A DNA stretch of 64,000 bases from Allobosea sp. LC85. GTDB lineage: Bacteria; Pseudomonadota; Alphaproteobacteria; Rhizobiales; Beijerinckiaceae. The notes under the pieces are model-generated. The model did not search any database. It saw only the letters and a list, made by a program, of their open reading frames with translations, and was not told the DNA's origin. Of the stretch, positions 1-9,949 are shown piece by piece. Location: assembly GCF_000735605.1 (NCBI RefSeq), contig NZ_JPKG01000061.1, positions 124,001 to 188,000 of the forward strand, given 5' to 3'. Both the position numbers and the translations under genes were made by a program. Positions within the stretch are counted from its first letter, which is position 1. Every line of letters begins with the position of its first letter.

Positions 1-531
1 CAGCGTCTTGGCAACGGTGCGGCCGTGATGCGGCATGATGCCGGTCGCGGGATCGACCGAGAAGGTCAGGATCTTCTCGGGCGTGTCATGGGCGACAGCC
101 TCGATGTCCATGCCGCCTTCGGTCGAGACCACGAAGGCCACGCGCGAGGTCTCGCGGTCGACCAGGGCCGAGAGGTAGAACTCCTTCTCGATGTCCGAGC
201 CGTCCTCGATATAGAGACGGTTGACCTGCTTCCCGGCGGGGCCGGTCTGGGCCGTCACCAGCGTGTTGCCGAGCATTTCCCTGGCATGGGACTCGACCTC
301 TTCGATCGACTTGGCGAGACGCACGCCGCCCTTCGCGTCGGCCGGCAGTTCCTTGAACTTGCCTTTGCCGCGACCACCCGCATGGATCTGGCTCTTCACG
401 ACATAGAGCGGCCCCGGGAGCTTCTTGGCGGCCTCGACGGCTTCCGCCACCGTAAGGGCCGGGAAGCCGGCGGAGACGGGCGCGCCGTACTCCTTGAGGA
501 CCGCCTTGCCTTGATATTCGTGGATGTTCAT
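1..531 (-). CDS. sucC: Succinyl-CoA synthetase beta subunit, N-terminal part (cut by window edge)
   Basis: This is the N-terminal 177 residues of the ADP-forming succinyl-CoA ligase beta subunit, which makes succinyl-CoA and succinate interconvertible with substrate-level ATP formation in the TCA cycle. The protein begins MNIHEYQ, the conserved start of SucC, and carries the ATP-grasp features [13 protein letters not shown] and the later [12 protein letters not shown] segment. The remainder lies beyond position 1. It is 84 bases downstream of mdh on the same strand, the usual mdh-sucC-sucD order of Hyphomicrobiales. The family assignment is secure. Confidence 0.96.
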   Translation of the reverse strand, partial: MNIHEYQGKAVLKEYGAPVSAGFPALTVAEAVEAAKKLPGPLYVVKSQIHAGGRGKGKFKELPADAKGGVRLAKSIEEVESHAREMLGNTLVTAQTGPAGKQVNRLYIEDGSDIEKEFYLSALVDRETSRVAFVVSTEGGMDIEAVAHDTPEKILTFSVDPATGIMPHHGRTVAKTL

Positions 532-614
532 GTGCTCGAATTCCTTGCGTGCGCTGGCGAGGGCGTCTGGAAGGGCGCGCCGCAGCGAGACTGCCGCGCA
601 CCCCTCGCTCTATC

Positions 615-1580
<966 letters not shown>

Positions 1581-1837
1581 CTAGTCCTTGTGCTTGCGCT
1601 GCGAGATGCCGGAGACCCGGCGAAACCGTGGGGTTCTTTGGCCCAAACAGGCCTTTTGCTGCAAGTCGTCTTGTTGCGATCACGGTCGGGCCGGAGGACG
1701 CGCGCCCTGGAAAACAGCCTTCACCTTTCTCGCCGTCAAATCAATGTCTTGCGCAATGCGCGCCTCGCGCGAGGCAGGAATAAGGCAGCGAAACCGTCAA
1801 TGACAAATTACAGGAAATGTAATTTGTAGCCCGATTT

Positions 1838-2437
1838 TCAGACGATGCCCGTCGCCAGCACGCGCAGGATGACCCTGATCAACGTTGCCAGCCGAAGGTC
1901 CACCGAAGCCTGCGGCACGTCCGCATCGAGCGCCAGCGCAGCAGGATGAATAAAGCGATGCGTGGCGTCGATGACGAAGGCGATCGCCCTGTCGCGATCG
2001 CGCGGCTCGAAGGCGCCCGAGCCGATACCCTCGTCGATGACCCGCTCGAACAGCGCCCTCACGCGGGTGCGGTTGCGGCGACTGATCGCGTGACGCCCGG
2101 CGACGGCCTGCGACAAAGCGGTGAACAGATGCCGGTCTTCCAGCAGCAGGTCGCGATTGGCCTTGGCCAGAGCCAGGATCAGCCGCTCCAGCTTGTCATG
2201 GGCCGGGTCCGGTCCGTCGGCGATGTCCGCGAGGCTGCGCTCCGTCGCCTTGAGCCAGACATCGACCACCGCGTCGACGAGCGCGGCCCGCGACGGGAAA
2301 TAGCGATAGACATTGGCATGGGTCATGCCGGCTTCTTCGGCGACCGCCACGACGGTGAAGCGCTTCAGCCCGTGCAGGCGCAGATGCTCGCTGGCGACGG
2401 TGAGGATGCGGGTCTCGCTCGGCTCGCGCGTCGGCAT
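1838..2437 (-). CDS. TetR/AcrR family transcriptional regulator
   Basis: A 199-residue TetR-type repressor. The N-terminal helix-turn-helix spans about residues 12-55, with the typical VAEEAGMTHANVYRYFPSRA sequence; the rest is an all-helical ligand-binding domain. The start at 2437 (MPTREPSET) is preferred because a longer reading would run into the 3' end of zapE, which stops at 2451; the 13-base gap suggests co-transcription with zapE. The target and ligand cannot be told from the sequence. The gene sits between zapE and mdh, which are commonly adjacent in related genomes. Confidence 0.85.
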   Translation of the reverse strand: MPTREPSETRILTVASEHLRLHGLKRFTVVAVAEEAGMTHANVYRYFPSRAALVDAVVDVWLKATERSLADIADGPDPAHDKLERLILALAKANRDLLLEDRHLFTALSQAVAGRHAISRRNRTRVRALFERVIDEGIGSGAFEPRDRDRAIAFVIDATHRFIHPAALALDADVPQASVDLRLATLIRVILRVLATGIV

Positions 2438-2450
2438 GCGGCGCTGCTTC

Positions 2451-3650
2451 TCAAGTCTCGACCAGGCCGGTCGTGTCGCCGCTGGCGGCGGAATCGACAC
2501 GCCCATGCGGCAATGCGAGATAGTCGCCGGAGCGCATCTCGATCAGCCGCGAGACTGTGCGGTCGAACTCGAAAGCCTCGCGACCGCTCTTGGCGATATA
2601 GAGTTGATGCGGCTCGGCCTGCGCCGACGCGATCAGTTTTACATGGAGCTCATAGAGCGTGTCGATCAGGATGATGAAGCGCTTCGCCTCGTTGCGCTGC
2701 GTCTCGTCCATCACCGGGATGTCTTCGATCAGCAGCGTATGGAAGCGTTCGGCCAGCTCGAGATAGTCCGAGGCACCATAGGCCTTGGCGCAGAGATCCT
2801 TGAAACCGGCGCGCGCGACGCCGCCTGCGGCTTCCGGCACGTGCAGGTCATGCCCGTTGACGGAGAGAACGAGCGGTTGCCCATGGGCAACTCCGCTCAG
2901 CGTGAGGAAGGCCTTGTCGAGCGCAGCCCTGGCGGTTGCATCGGCAGGCACATGGTAGGTCGGCGCACCCCCGAGCTTCTCCAGCCGGAAGTCGGTGCGG
3001 GCATCGAGACGCAGCACGTCGACCTTCTCGGTCAGCAATGCGATGAAGGGCAGGAACAGCGCTCGGTTGAGCCCGCCCTCATAGAGACGCGACGGCTCGA
3101 CATTCGAGGTTGCGACCACCACCACCCCGGCAGCGAAAAGCGCCGTGAACAATCGCCCCAGGATCATCGCATCGGCGATATCGGTGACGGTGAATTCGTC
3201 GAAGCAGAGCAGCGTCGCCTCTTCGGCGAGCTCAGCCGCGACGGGACCGATCGGGTCAGGGTCCTTGATTTCGCCCGCCTTCAGGCGCTGGCGGTAGGCG
3301 TGGATGCGGGAATGGACATCGGCAAGGAAGGAATGGAAATGCACGCGCCTGCGGGCCGCGACCGGTGCCGAGTCGTAGAACATGTCCATCAGCATGGTCT
3401 TGCCGCGGCCGACCGAACCCCAGATATAGAGGCCCTTGATACCATTGGCCGATGGCTGCCGCTTGCCGAACAGCCAACCGAGCGCACTGCTCTTTCTGGC
3501 CAGTTGGCGCGAAGCGAGCGTCTCCGACAGCGCGTCGAGCCGCTTCACCACGGCGAACTGCGCCGCATCGCGCTCGATGGCGCCGGCCTCGACCATGGCG
3601 ACATAGCGTTCGGTGACGGTGGCGGGCATGGCCTGCGGGCGGGACAGCAT
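2451..3650 (-). CDS. zapE: Cell division protein ZapE (AFG1-like AAA ATPase)
   Basis: A 399-residue AFG1/ZapE family ATPase, related to mitochondrial AFG1/LACE1 and to E. coli ZapE, which associates with the Z-ring. The Walker A motif is GSVGRGKTMLMDMF and the Walker B motif is LLCFDEF, followed by TVTDIADAMILGRLF and the sensor region VVVATSN. Candidate starts are 3650 (MLSRPQAM) and 3629 (MPATVTER); neither has a strong ribosome binding site, and the open frame extends to 3809 without a family match. In many Hyphomicrobiales it precedes mdh and sucCD; here a TetR gene separates them. Confidence 0.93.
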   Translation of the reverse strand: MLSRPQAMPATVTERYVAMVEAGAIERDAAQFAVVKRLDALSETLASRQLARKSSALGWLFGKRQPSANGIKGLYIWGSVGRGKTMLMDMFYDSAPVAARRRVHFHSFLADVHSRIHAYRQRLKAGEIKDPDPIGPVAAELAEEATLLCFDEFTVTDIADAMILGRLFTALFAAGVVVVATSNVEPSRLYEGGLNRALFLPFIALLTEKVDVLRLDARTDFRLEKLGGAPTYHVPADATARAALDKAFLTLSGVAHGQPLVLSVNGHDLHVPEAAGGVARAGFKDLCAKAYGASDYLELAERFHTLLIEDIPVMDETQRNEAKRFIILIDTLYELHVKLIASAQAEPHQLYIAKSGREAFEFDRTVSRLIEMRSGDYLALPHGRVDSAASGDTTGLVET

Positions 3651-3910
3651 CGGTTGCCCGGTTAAGCCAGGCTCGGCGCGACCGCAAGCCTCCTGGCTGG
3701 CGCAGGCTTTGGCATGGGCTGCAGATCGAGGCAAATTGAACGAAATTTCCGCCCTCCCGCCCAGATTTGACACAGCTTCGCCTCTTGCATTCCCAGATTG
3801 AAGGCGCATTTTCCGACCCGAGCTCTAGGGACGAACGCCTCCTGGACGGTAGCGCGACATGGCGCTGTGACAGGAGAAGACAATTGGCTCGTTCGACAAA
3901 GGCCGGCACA

Positions 3911-4501
3911 ATGACCGGCCAGGGTGAAATTCGCCGGCTCTGGCCGGCGGAACGCACCCTCTTCATCGATCATCTGCTGCGCTTGGACGTGCTCACGCGT
4001 CGCGAGCGCTTCGGCACGGCCGTCAACGACGATTTCCTCGTCAATTACGCTGAGACCACCTTCGGTGTCGGCGGGCTGGTCTATGCCTATATCGAGGACG
4101 GAAAGGTCCGTGGCGCGGCCGAACTGCGCGGTCTGGAAGACATCATCACCCAGACAGGTGAAGCCGCATTCAGTGTCGAGAAGGCATGGCGCCGGCAAGG
4201 CATCGGCGAAGCGCTGTTCACGCGGCTGATCACGGCCTCGCGCAATCGCGGCATTCGCACGCTCTATATGACCTGCCTGCCCGAGAACGCCGCCATGCGC
4301 CGGCTGGCGCGCAAATTCGAGGCCGAGCTGATCGGCGGCTACAACGATGTCGAGGGAACGATCGCCACCGGCGGTCCGACGCCCTTCACCGTCCTCGACG
4401 AAGCCTTCGACAACGCCAAGGGCTTTGCCACGCTGGCGCTGTCACTGCAGCGCAGGTTCTGGCGCCCCGCCTTCTTCGCGCGGTCGTCGTCGCGCCCGTG
4501 A
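3911..4501 (+). CDS. GNAT family N-acetyltransferase
   Basis: A 196-residue acetyltransferase of the GNAT fold. The acetyl-CoA pyrophosphate loop is RRQGIGEALF (R-x-x-G-x-G) in the middle of the protein, followed by a LYMTCLPENAAMRRLARKF segment that fits the C-terminal part of the fold. The start at 3911 (MTGQGEIRR) has an AAAGG-like site about 9 bases upstream; an open frame from 3767 has no similarity to the family. It is divergent from zapE. The substrate is unknown. Confidence 0.85.
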   Translation: MTGQGEIRRLWPAERTLFIDHLLRLDVLTRRERFGTAVNDDFLVNYAETTFGVGGLVYAYIEDGKVRGAAELRGLEDIITQTGEAAFSVEKAWRRQGIGEALFTRLITASRNRGIRTLYMTCLPENAAMRRLARKFEAELIGGYNDVEGTIATGGPTPFTVLDEAFDNAKGFATLALSLQRRFWRPAFFARSSSRP

Positions 4502-4522
4502 GGCGCGACGAGCAGGCCAGCC

Positions 4523-5203
4523 TCAGCGGTTGAGTGAGAGAGCGGCGCCGGATTTCGTAACGGCGCCGTTCATGCTGCCGCCGTCGCCGGCACGCACTCG
4601 CGCGACCACCGTACCGCCGGGCTGGTAGAGATAGACTTCCCCGTCGCGATAGTCCCAGGCATTGACCTTCTGCAGATCGCGATTGGCACAGCCCGCCGCA
4701 TTGGCGCGATAGAGATCGAGGGCCGGCGTGCTCGACAGCTGAATCCGGCAGGAGCCGCCCGTCGCTTCGCGCGCAGTCCAGCTCCCAATGACGCTGTCAC
4801 GCGAGGATCCCGGGCTGCGGGCCGGAGCCTGGCCCTGCCCGAGCGTCGCGACCTGGCCGCTGCCGCCTCTGAGCTGCGGAACCTCGGTTGCGCCTGAGAC
4901 CGGCGGCGCGCTTTGCCGCTGCCCGGCATTGGGATCGAAGAACGGATCCTGCGGCGGGGGCAGGGCTCCGGGCGCAGAGGCGACCGGATATCCACCCGGC
5001 GGCGGCAAGGGCTGCGAGGTCACAGGGGCCGAACTGATCGGAGGAGCAGATTGCAACGGCGGCTGGCCGTAGCCAGGCCCCCCGGAGAAACCGGGTCCCG
5101 GCCCGCTGAAACGCTGCGACCCCGCGCAGGCCGTGAGCGCCAGGAACGGCAGCAGGCAGGCGGCCTTGAAGAAGCGATGTCGTTTCGCGGTCCCGGTCGT
5201 CAT
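4523..5203 (-). CDS. Inh/Omp19-like outer membrane lipoprotein
   Basis: A 226-residue lipoprotein. A signal peptide ends in the lipobox LTAC (MTTGTAKRH start, hydrophobic LLPFLALTAC). A long Pro/Gly/Gln-rich linker follows, then a C-terminal domain of about 95 residues beginning IGSWTAREATGGSCRIQL with GCAN and VYLYQPGG. This domain matches the AprI/Inh protease-inhibitor beta-barrel seen in Brucella Omp19, an outer-membrane lipoprotein that inhibits proteases. The two cysteines in SCRIQL and AGCAN could form the family disulfide. Inhibitor function is inferred from the family. Confidence 0.8.
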   Translation of the reverse strand: MTTGTAKRHRFFKAACLLPFLALTACAGSQRFSGPGPGFSGGPGYGQPPLQSAPPISSAPVTSQPLPPPGGYPVASAPGALPPPQDPFFDPNAGQRQSAPPVSGATEVPQLRGGSGQVATLGQGQAPARSPGSSRDSVIGSWTAREATGGSCRIQLSSTPALDLYRANAAGCANRDLQKVNAWDYRDGEVYLYQPGGTVVARVRAGDGGSMNGAVTKSGAALSLNR

Positions 5204-5377
5204 GCGGTGCCTATTCCCGTCTCGTTGGCTCAGCTGATTCGCAAGTCTAGGTCTGCGCAATGAACGTGGCATGAGCGCGTCAATCCCCCAAATACCGGAA
5301 CTGATCAACTCCGCCACGGGGGCATTTGGTTCTTGGGCGCCCGGCGCGGCATAGTCCGGCAGCTTTGGAGGATCAGC

Positions 5378-5761
5378 ATGAAGCCGCTCAACCCGCCCTC
5401 GATCCGCGCGCCATTCGCCCGCTACAGCCATGGCGCCGAACTGCCCGCCGGGCAGCGCCTCGTCTTCTGCTCCGGCCAACTCGGCATTGCGGCCGACGGC
5501 AGCATTCCCGAAGATGCGCGGGCTCAGGCCGATCTCTGCTTCGCCAACATCGCCGCGATCCTCGGCGAGGCCGGCATGACGCTGGCCGATATCGTCCGGG
5601 TCAATGCCTATGTCACCGACCGGGCGCATATGAAGCCCTATATGGAATCGCGTGACGCCCATGTCGGTACGCCGCCGCCGGCCTCGACCCTGATGATCGT
5701 CTCCGGCTTCACGCTGCCCGAGTTCAAGGTCGAGATCGAGGTCGTGGCCGCGGCAGCCTGA
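5378..5761 (+). CDS. RidA/YjgF family protein without the catalytic arginine
   Basis: A 127-residue Rid-superfamily protein. Family features include FCSGQLGI, the FANIAAILGEAGMTLADIVRVNAYVTD block and the terminal KVEIEVVA strand. Canonical RidA hydrolyses reactive enamine/imine intermediates with an Arg in a P-A-R-S motif (Arg105 in E. coli); here the aligned stretch reads PASTLMIV, so Ser103 replaces it. This places the protein among the Rid subfamilies that lack proven imine deaminase activity. A GGAG site at 5367-5370 supports the start at 5378. It is convergent with opgG, only 9 bases apart. Confidence 0.88.
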   Translation: MKPLNPPSIRAPFARYSHGAELPAGQRLVFCSGQLGIAADGSIPEDARAQADLCFANIAAILGEAGMTLADIVRVNAYVTDRAHMKPYMESRDAHVGTPPPASTLMIVSGFTLPEFKVEIEVVAAAA

Positions 5762-5770
5762 TCGGATCGA

Positions 5771-7360
5771 TCAGGCCTCAGGGCGCCACGGATAGCTCCA
5801 GGTCTCTGTCAGAGTCTTGTCGCCGCTCTTCAGGAAAGCACGCATCTCGGCGAGCTGCCCGGGCTCGACGACGATATCGATGAAGGCCCGGAAACCCTCG
5901 GTCTTCGGGTTGGGCACGATAAAGGCGCGATTGATCCGGCCATAGGCGATCGAAGGCACGATCTCGACCTTCTCCGGCTGCTTCAGGTGATAGGCGAGAT
6001 CGCCGCCGGCGAAATCGACGATGAAACGGCGCGCCCCGTCGGTGACCGGCTCGCCCGAGCCGAGCGCCTTCGGCTTCGCCTGGTAGGTGTTGATCACGCG
6101 CCCGCCGGGGTGGAGGTCGCTGGAGTCGAGCAGCGCGGTCAGCTTGTAGCCGAAGCGGAATTCGCGGCCTGGCTCGAGCGGCGCCTTGGGCGCCCAGAGC
6201 GCGACGATATTGTCATTGGTCTCGTCGCCGGTCGGCAGCTCGATCAGCTCGACCACGCCCTCGCCCCAGTCGCCCTGGGGCTCGATCCAGTAGGACGGCC
6301 TGAACTCATAGCTGAGATCGAGATCCTGATAGTGCTCGAAGACGCGGTCGCGCTGCATCAGCCCGAAGCCGCGCACATTGCTTTCGACAAAGGAAGAAAC
6401 CGCCTGTTGCCGCGGATTGCGCAAAGGCCGCCAGATCCATTCGCCCGTGCGCGAGTGAACCATCAAGCCGTCGGAATCGTGCAGCTCCGTCCGGAAATCG
6501 TCATGGAAGCGCCGGTCGTTCTCGCCGGTGAAGAACATCGAGGTCAGCGGCGCGAGGCCGAGCTTCTCGATCGTCTTGCGCGGAAACAGCGCGACGCTGA
6601 TATCGACCACGCTGTCGACATCCGGATAGACATGGAACTGGTAGGCGCCTGAGACCGAGGCTGAATCGAGGAGCGCATAAACCGTGACGCGCTCGGCGCC
6701 CGCCATCGGCGCCTCGACCCAGAACTCGCGGAAGACGGGAAATTCTTCGGCCCCAGGCACACCTGCACCAATGGCCAGGCCGCGCGCCGAAAGCCCATAG
6801 CGCTGCTCGCGACCGAGCACGCGGAAATAACTGGCGCCGATGAAGGAGATCAGCTCGTCGAAGATGCGCGGATCGTTGAGCGGGTAGTGCAGGCGGAATC
6901 CGGCGAAGCCGAGATTGACCGGCAGCGGCTTCTCGAACTTGATCCGGCCATAGTCGAACAGGTTCGACGAATAAGGCACCGGCGTCGGCACGCCGTCGCG
7001 CACGATGTTCACCGTCACCGGGCGCGTGAACAGGAAACCTGGGTGGAACATCTGCATCCGGAAGCCAGAGCCGTTCTGCGCCAGCAACGCCCGCTCGGGA
7101 CGGAAGCGGATGTCGCGCCAGGCGTCGAAATCGAGACGCGACAACGGCTCCGGCAGGTTCGGACCAGGCTCATAGGGCGCGGCCGCGATCTCGCGGGCCC
7201 GGCGCACCACGTCCTCGAAGCCGAAGCGCGGCTGCGGCGGGGTCGGAGCCGGCGCAGGCTGCGTTTCGGGCTGCTGGGCGAGCAGCGCGGCGGGCGCCGC
7301 GGAAAAGCTCAAGGCGGCGGAAAGGCCGGCCAGGATCTGGCGGCGATTGGATACGGTCAT
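5771..7360 (-). CDS. opgG: Periplasmic glucan biosynthesis protein (OpgG/OpgD family)
   Basis: A 529-residue MdoG-family protein acting on osmoregulated periplasmic glucans. The N-terminus (MTVSNRRQILAGLSAAL, ending near LLAQ) has a twin-arginine type signal, as in OpgD. The mature protein starts after a Pro-rich stretch with the FGFEDVVRRAREIAA segment and continues with family landmarks such as FRPERALLAQNG, YFRVLGREQRYGLSARGLAI, FFTGENDRRFHDDFRTELHDSDGL and SYWIEPQGDWGEG. Length is typical. A glycosyltransferase OpgH is not in the window. Whether it is the OpgG or OpgD type cannot be settled here; the Tat motif leans to OpgD. Confidence 0.93.
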   Translation of the reverse strand: MTVSNRRQILAGLSAALSFSAAPAALLAQQPETQPAPAPTPPQPRFGFEDVVRRAREIAAAPYEPGPNLPEPLSRLDFDAWRDIRFRPERALLAQNGSGFRMQMFHPGFLFTRPVTVNIVRDGVPTPVPYSSNLFDYGRIKFEKPLPVNLGFAGFRLHYPLNDPRIFDELISFIGASYFRVLGREQRYGLSARGLAIGAGVPGAEEFPVFREFWVEAPMAGAERVTVYALLDSASVSGAYQFHVYPDVDSVVDISVALFPRKTIEKLGLAPLTSMFFTGENDRRFHDDFRTELHDSDGLMVHSRTGEWIWRPLRNPRQQAVSSFVESNVRGFGLMQRDRVFEHYQDLDLSYEFRPSYWIEPQGDWGEGVVELIELPTGDETNDNIVALWAPKAPLEPGREFRFGYKLTALLDSSDLHPGGRVINTYQAKPKALGSGEPVTDGARRFIVDFAGGDLAYHLKQPEKVEIVPSIAYGRINRAFIVPNPKTEGFRAFIDIVVEPGQLAEMRAFLKSGDKTLTETWSYPWRPEA

Positions 7361-7655
7361 GATTCGAGGGAGCCCCGTCGCGTTTGCGCCCGAAGACGCA
7401 TCTCGCCAACGACTTAGGCGATGAAATGGGGCCGGTCTAGGGCGCAGCGGCGGCGCATGTCCGGCACGCGCGATGTTGACAGCCGATCGTCCTATTTTCT
7501 ACGCTTCGAACTGGGCCGGATGCAGCCCGCCGCTCGCGCCCTCGCAGGGCATGGTGAATGCATCCCGCTTCCTTCCCGATCCCGATCGATCCGGTGGACG
7601 CTTCCAGCAATGCGAGCCCTGGCCGCTTCGTCCACCATCGAAAAGGATTGTGACC

Positions 7656-8213
7656 ATGCGCACCTATCGCGATGCGAAACTGATGGCCAGGGCCCTGCGG
7701 GAGGCCGTCGCTCCGCAGACCCCGCTCTCACATGCTCAGGCCCTCGAAATCGTCGCCCGGCAGTTCGGCTATGATGACTGGAACGTCCTCGCCGCGAAGA
7801 TCGGCGAGCCAGACGCGAGCCCGGCCGCCGACATCGACCAGACCGGCGTGAGCCTGAACATGGGCATCCCGATCCTGCGGATTTTCGACCTGGAGAAAGC
7901 GAAGGAGTTCTATATGGGCTTCCTCGGCTTCAGCATGGATTGGGACCACCGCTACGGACCTGATTTCCCGATCTATATGCAGGTTTCACGCTCGGGCCTG
8001 CAGCTTCATCTCTCCGAGCATCATGGCGACGCCAGTCCGGGTTCGACCGTCTTCGTCTGGATGCAGGGCGTGGACGCCTATCGCTCCGAACTGATCGGCA
8101 AGAGCTATCCTTTCTCGAAACCCGGCATCCAGGAAAGTGGCCCGGGCGGCCGCACGCTCGAGGTGCCGGACCCGTTTGGGAACCGCATCCGTTTCTGCGA
8201 GAAACGGCCCTAG
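7656..8213 (+). CDS. Glyoxalase/bleomycin-resistance (VOC) superfamily protein
   Basis: A 185-residue protein with two parts. Residues 1-50 form a small helical domain (MRTYRDAKLMARALREA ... QALEIVARQFGYDDWNVLAAKI) found at the N-terminus of a group of glyoxalase-related proteins. The rest is a single vicinal-oxygen-chelate domain: PILRIFDLEKAKEFYMGFLGF, LQLHLSEHHGDASPG and LEVPDPFGNRIRFCE. It resembles bleomycin-binding proteins without proof of that role. The start at 7656 follows an AAAGGA site. The 295 bases between it and divergent opgG form the shared promoter region. Confidence 0.85.
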   Translation: MRTYRDAKLMARALREAVAPQTPLSHAQALEIVARQFGYDDWNVLAAKIGEPDASPAADIDQTGVSLNMGIPILRIFDLEKAKEFYMGFLGFSMDWDHRYGPDFPIYMQVSRSGLQLHLSEHHGDASPGSTVFVWMQGVDAYRSELIGKSYPFSKPGIQESGPGGRTLEVPDPFGNRIRFCEKRP

Positions 8214-8324
8214 TTTCGGGCCCGACCGGCCTCGAAACCTACTATTGCGCGCCGGTTGACAGCCCCGGCGCGTTTCTCCGCCGCCCGTTCGGCAAAAAAT
8301 CCGAACCCCGAGGTCAAAAAGAAC

Positions 8325-8353
8325 TTGTAGAGCGGGACCGCAATTCGTATATG
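8325..8353 (+). promoter_or_regulatory. Candidate sigma-70 promoter for the polyamine operon
   Basis: TTGTAG (8325-8330) and TATATG (8348-8353) are separated by 17 bases, a good fit to housekeeping promoters. Transcription from here would start near 8360 and give a leader of about 440 bases. A nearer-consensus TTGACA at 8256 lacks a matching -10 element. Confidence 0.4.
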
Positions 8354-8480
8354 CCGCTTACCCAATTCGCACGTGCCTGTGGCCGCGTGCTGGTCGGTGG
8401 GCATTCGGACAAGAGGCCGGACAGCCGCCAGGGATGGGAAACGGATGGAGGGGGATGGATATCCCCTCAAATCACGCTCC

Positions 8481-8597
8481 CGGCTCTCGCAAGAGGGCCG
8501 CTCCCGAACAGCGACCAGCAGCCGGAGGCGAAACCGGCAAACCCCGAATCTCCACGGGGGACGCAGCTTAAAGCAACGACGGAGCGGGCTTTTTTGG
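8481..8597 (+). ncRNA. Structured 5' leader of ornithine decarboxylase, possible attenuator (speF-like)
   Basis: Three hairpins follow one another: 8481-8500, an 8-bp stem capped by a GCAA tetraloop; 8521-8538, GCCGG/CCGGC; 8542-8559, CCCCG/CGGGG. Then GGAGCGGGC (8581-8589) runs into six T residues (8590-8595). CCGCTCC at 8498-8504 can pair with GGAGCGG at 8581-8587 to form a terminator, but uses bases of the tetraloop hairpin, so the two folds compete. An RNA element called speF is known before alphaproteobacterial ornithine decarboxylase genes; identity with it is inferred from position only. Confidence 0.5.
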
Positions 8598-8797
8598 TCT
8601 CGTTGGCTTTCCACAGGTCAACACCGAAGAGGCTTGTCCTTCATTGCCGGCCGTGCGGGGCTTCCCCAATCGACGGTGTTTCGGGTCCGGACGTTTCGTC
8701 CGCTGTTCTCGGCGTCTCCATCGCGCCGTGACCTGCGAACGACTCACCCGGCGATACGTCGTATCGGCGCCGCTTGCGCCGTAGGGGAGTCGCGCCG

Positions 8798-9943
8798 ATG
8801 ACCGAGCGCATCCGTGAATTTCTTCGTAACCGCCGTGAAGACGGTCCCTGCGTCGTCATCGACCTCGATGTCGTGCGCGAGAATTATCGTGCCTTCTCCC
8901 GGGCTCTTCCCGACACGCGCGTCTTCTACGCCGTGAAGGCGAATCCGGCGCCGGAGGTGCTTGCGCTGCTGGCCAAGCTCGGTTCCTGCTTCGATTGCGC
9001 CTCGGTCGTCGAGATCGAGCTCGCTCTCGCTGCTGGCGCCACCGCTGACCGCATCTCCTATGGCAACACGATCAAGAAGGAGCGCGACGTCGCGCGCGCC
9101 ATGGAGCTCGGCGTGCGTCTGTTCGCCGTCGACTGCGTGGCCGAGGTCGAGAAGGTCGCCCGTTCCGCCGCTCTCACCGCGGTCAAGGACGCGCGCATTT
9201 TCTGCCGCATCCTCTGCGACGGCGCCGGCGCCGACTGGCCGCTCTCGCGCAAGTTCGGCTGCGTGCCAGAGATGGCCGCGGACGTGCTCGAGCATGGCCA
9301 TCGTCTTGGCCTGGGCGCCTATGGCATCTCGTTCCATGTCGGCTCGCAGCAGGCGAATGTGAACGCCTGGGATTCCGCCCTGGCCTCGGCTTCGGCGGTG
9401 TTCAAGGAATGCGCCACCCGTGGCCTGTCGCTGTCGATGGTCAATCTCGGCGGTGGCTTCCCGGCGCGTTACCTGCGTCCGATCCCGGGCGTTCCAGCCT
9501 ATGGCGATGCGATCTTCCGGGCGCTGTCGAAGCATTTCGGCAACCAGCTTCCGGAGACCATCATCGAGCCGGGCCGCGGCATGGTCGGCGAAGCCGGCAT
9601 GATCGAGGCCGAGGTCGTGCTCGTCTCGAAGAAGAGCGAGGACGATCAGGTTCGCTGGGTCTATCTCGATATCGGCAAGTTCAGCGGTCTCGCCGAGACC
9701 ATGGACGAGGCGATCCGCTACCCGATCCGCACCCCGCGCGACGGTGACGCGACCGTGCCGAGCGTCCTGGCCGGCCCGACCTGCGACTCGGTCGACGTCA
9801 TGTACGAGAAGACCCCGTACATGCTGCCGTTCAGCCTGGAGATCGGCGATCGCGTGCTGATCGAGGGCACCGGCGCCTATACGACGACCTATTCGGCCGT
9901 CGCCTTCAACGGCTTTCCGCCGCTGAAGCAATACGTCATCTGA
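8798..9943 (+). CDS. Ornithine/lysine decarboxylase (eukaryotic-type, alanine racemase fold)
   Basis: A 381-residue PLP enzyme of group IV decarboxylases that turns ornithine (and in some members lysine) into putrescine (cadaverine). The PLP lysine is Lys47 in YAVKANP; other landmarks are GSCFDCAS, YGNTIKKE, SFHVGSQ, LGGGFP, EPGRGMVGEAG and the active-site cysteine motif GPTCDSVDVMY. The start at 8798 is fixed by AGGGGAG upstream. A perfect 9-bp hairpin follows the stop. The gene is followed by a GNAT and homospermidine synthase, so it supplies putrescine for homospermidine. Confidence 0.94.
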   Translation: MTERIREFLRNRREDGPCVVIDLDVVRENYRAFSRALPDTRVFYAVKANPAPEVLALLAKLGSCFDCASVVEIELALAAGATADRISYGNTIKKERDVARAMELGVRLFAVDCVAEVEKVARSAALTAVKDARIFCRILCDGAGADWPLSRKFGCVPEMAADVLEHGHRLGLGAYGISFHVGSQQANVNAWDSALASASAVFKECATRGLSLSMVNLGGGFPARYLRPIPGVPAYGDAIFRALSKHFGNQLPETIIEPGRGMVGEAGMIEAEVVLVSKKSEDDQVRWVYLDIGKFSGLAETMDEAIRYPIRTPRDGDATVPSVLAGPTCDSVDVMYEKTPYMLPFSLEIGDRVLIEGTGAYTTTYSAVAFNGFPPLKQYVI

Positions 9944-9949
9944 CGTCCT

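Larger units (their letters stand above)
8214..8797 (+). other. 584-base gene-free region holding the ornithine decarboxylase promoter and leader
   Basis: No convincing gene is present between the VOC protein and ornithine decarboxylase. The region holds a candidate promoter (8325-8353) and a long leader with at least three consecutive hairpins and a G+C stem followed by a T6 run (described separately). Confidence 0.6.

Noticed and set aside
8256-8261. TTGACA as the -35 of the polyamine promoter
   Set aside because: No suitable -10 element 16-18 bases downstream; TTGTAG/TATATG at 8325-8353 is a better match.
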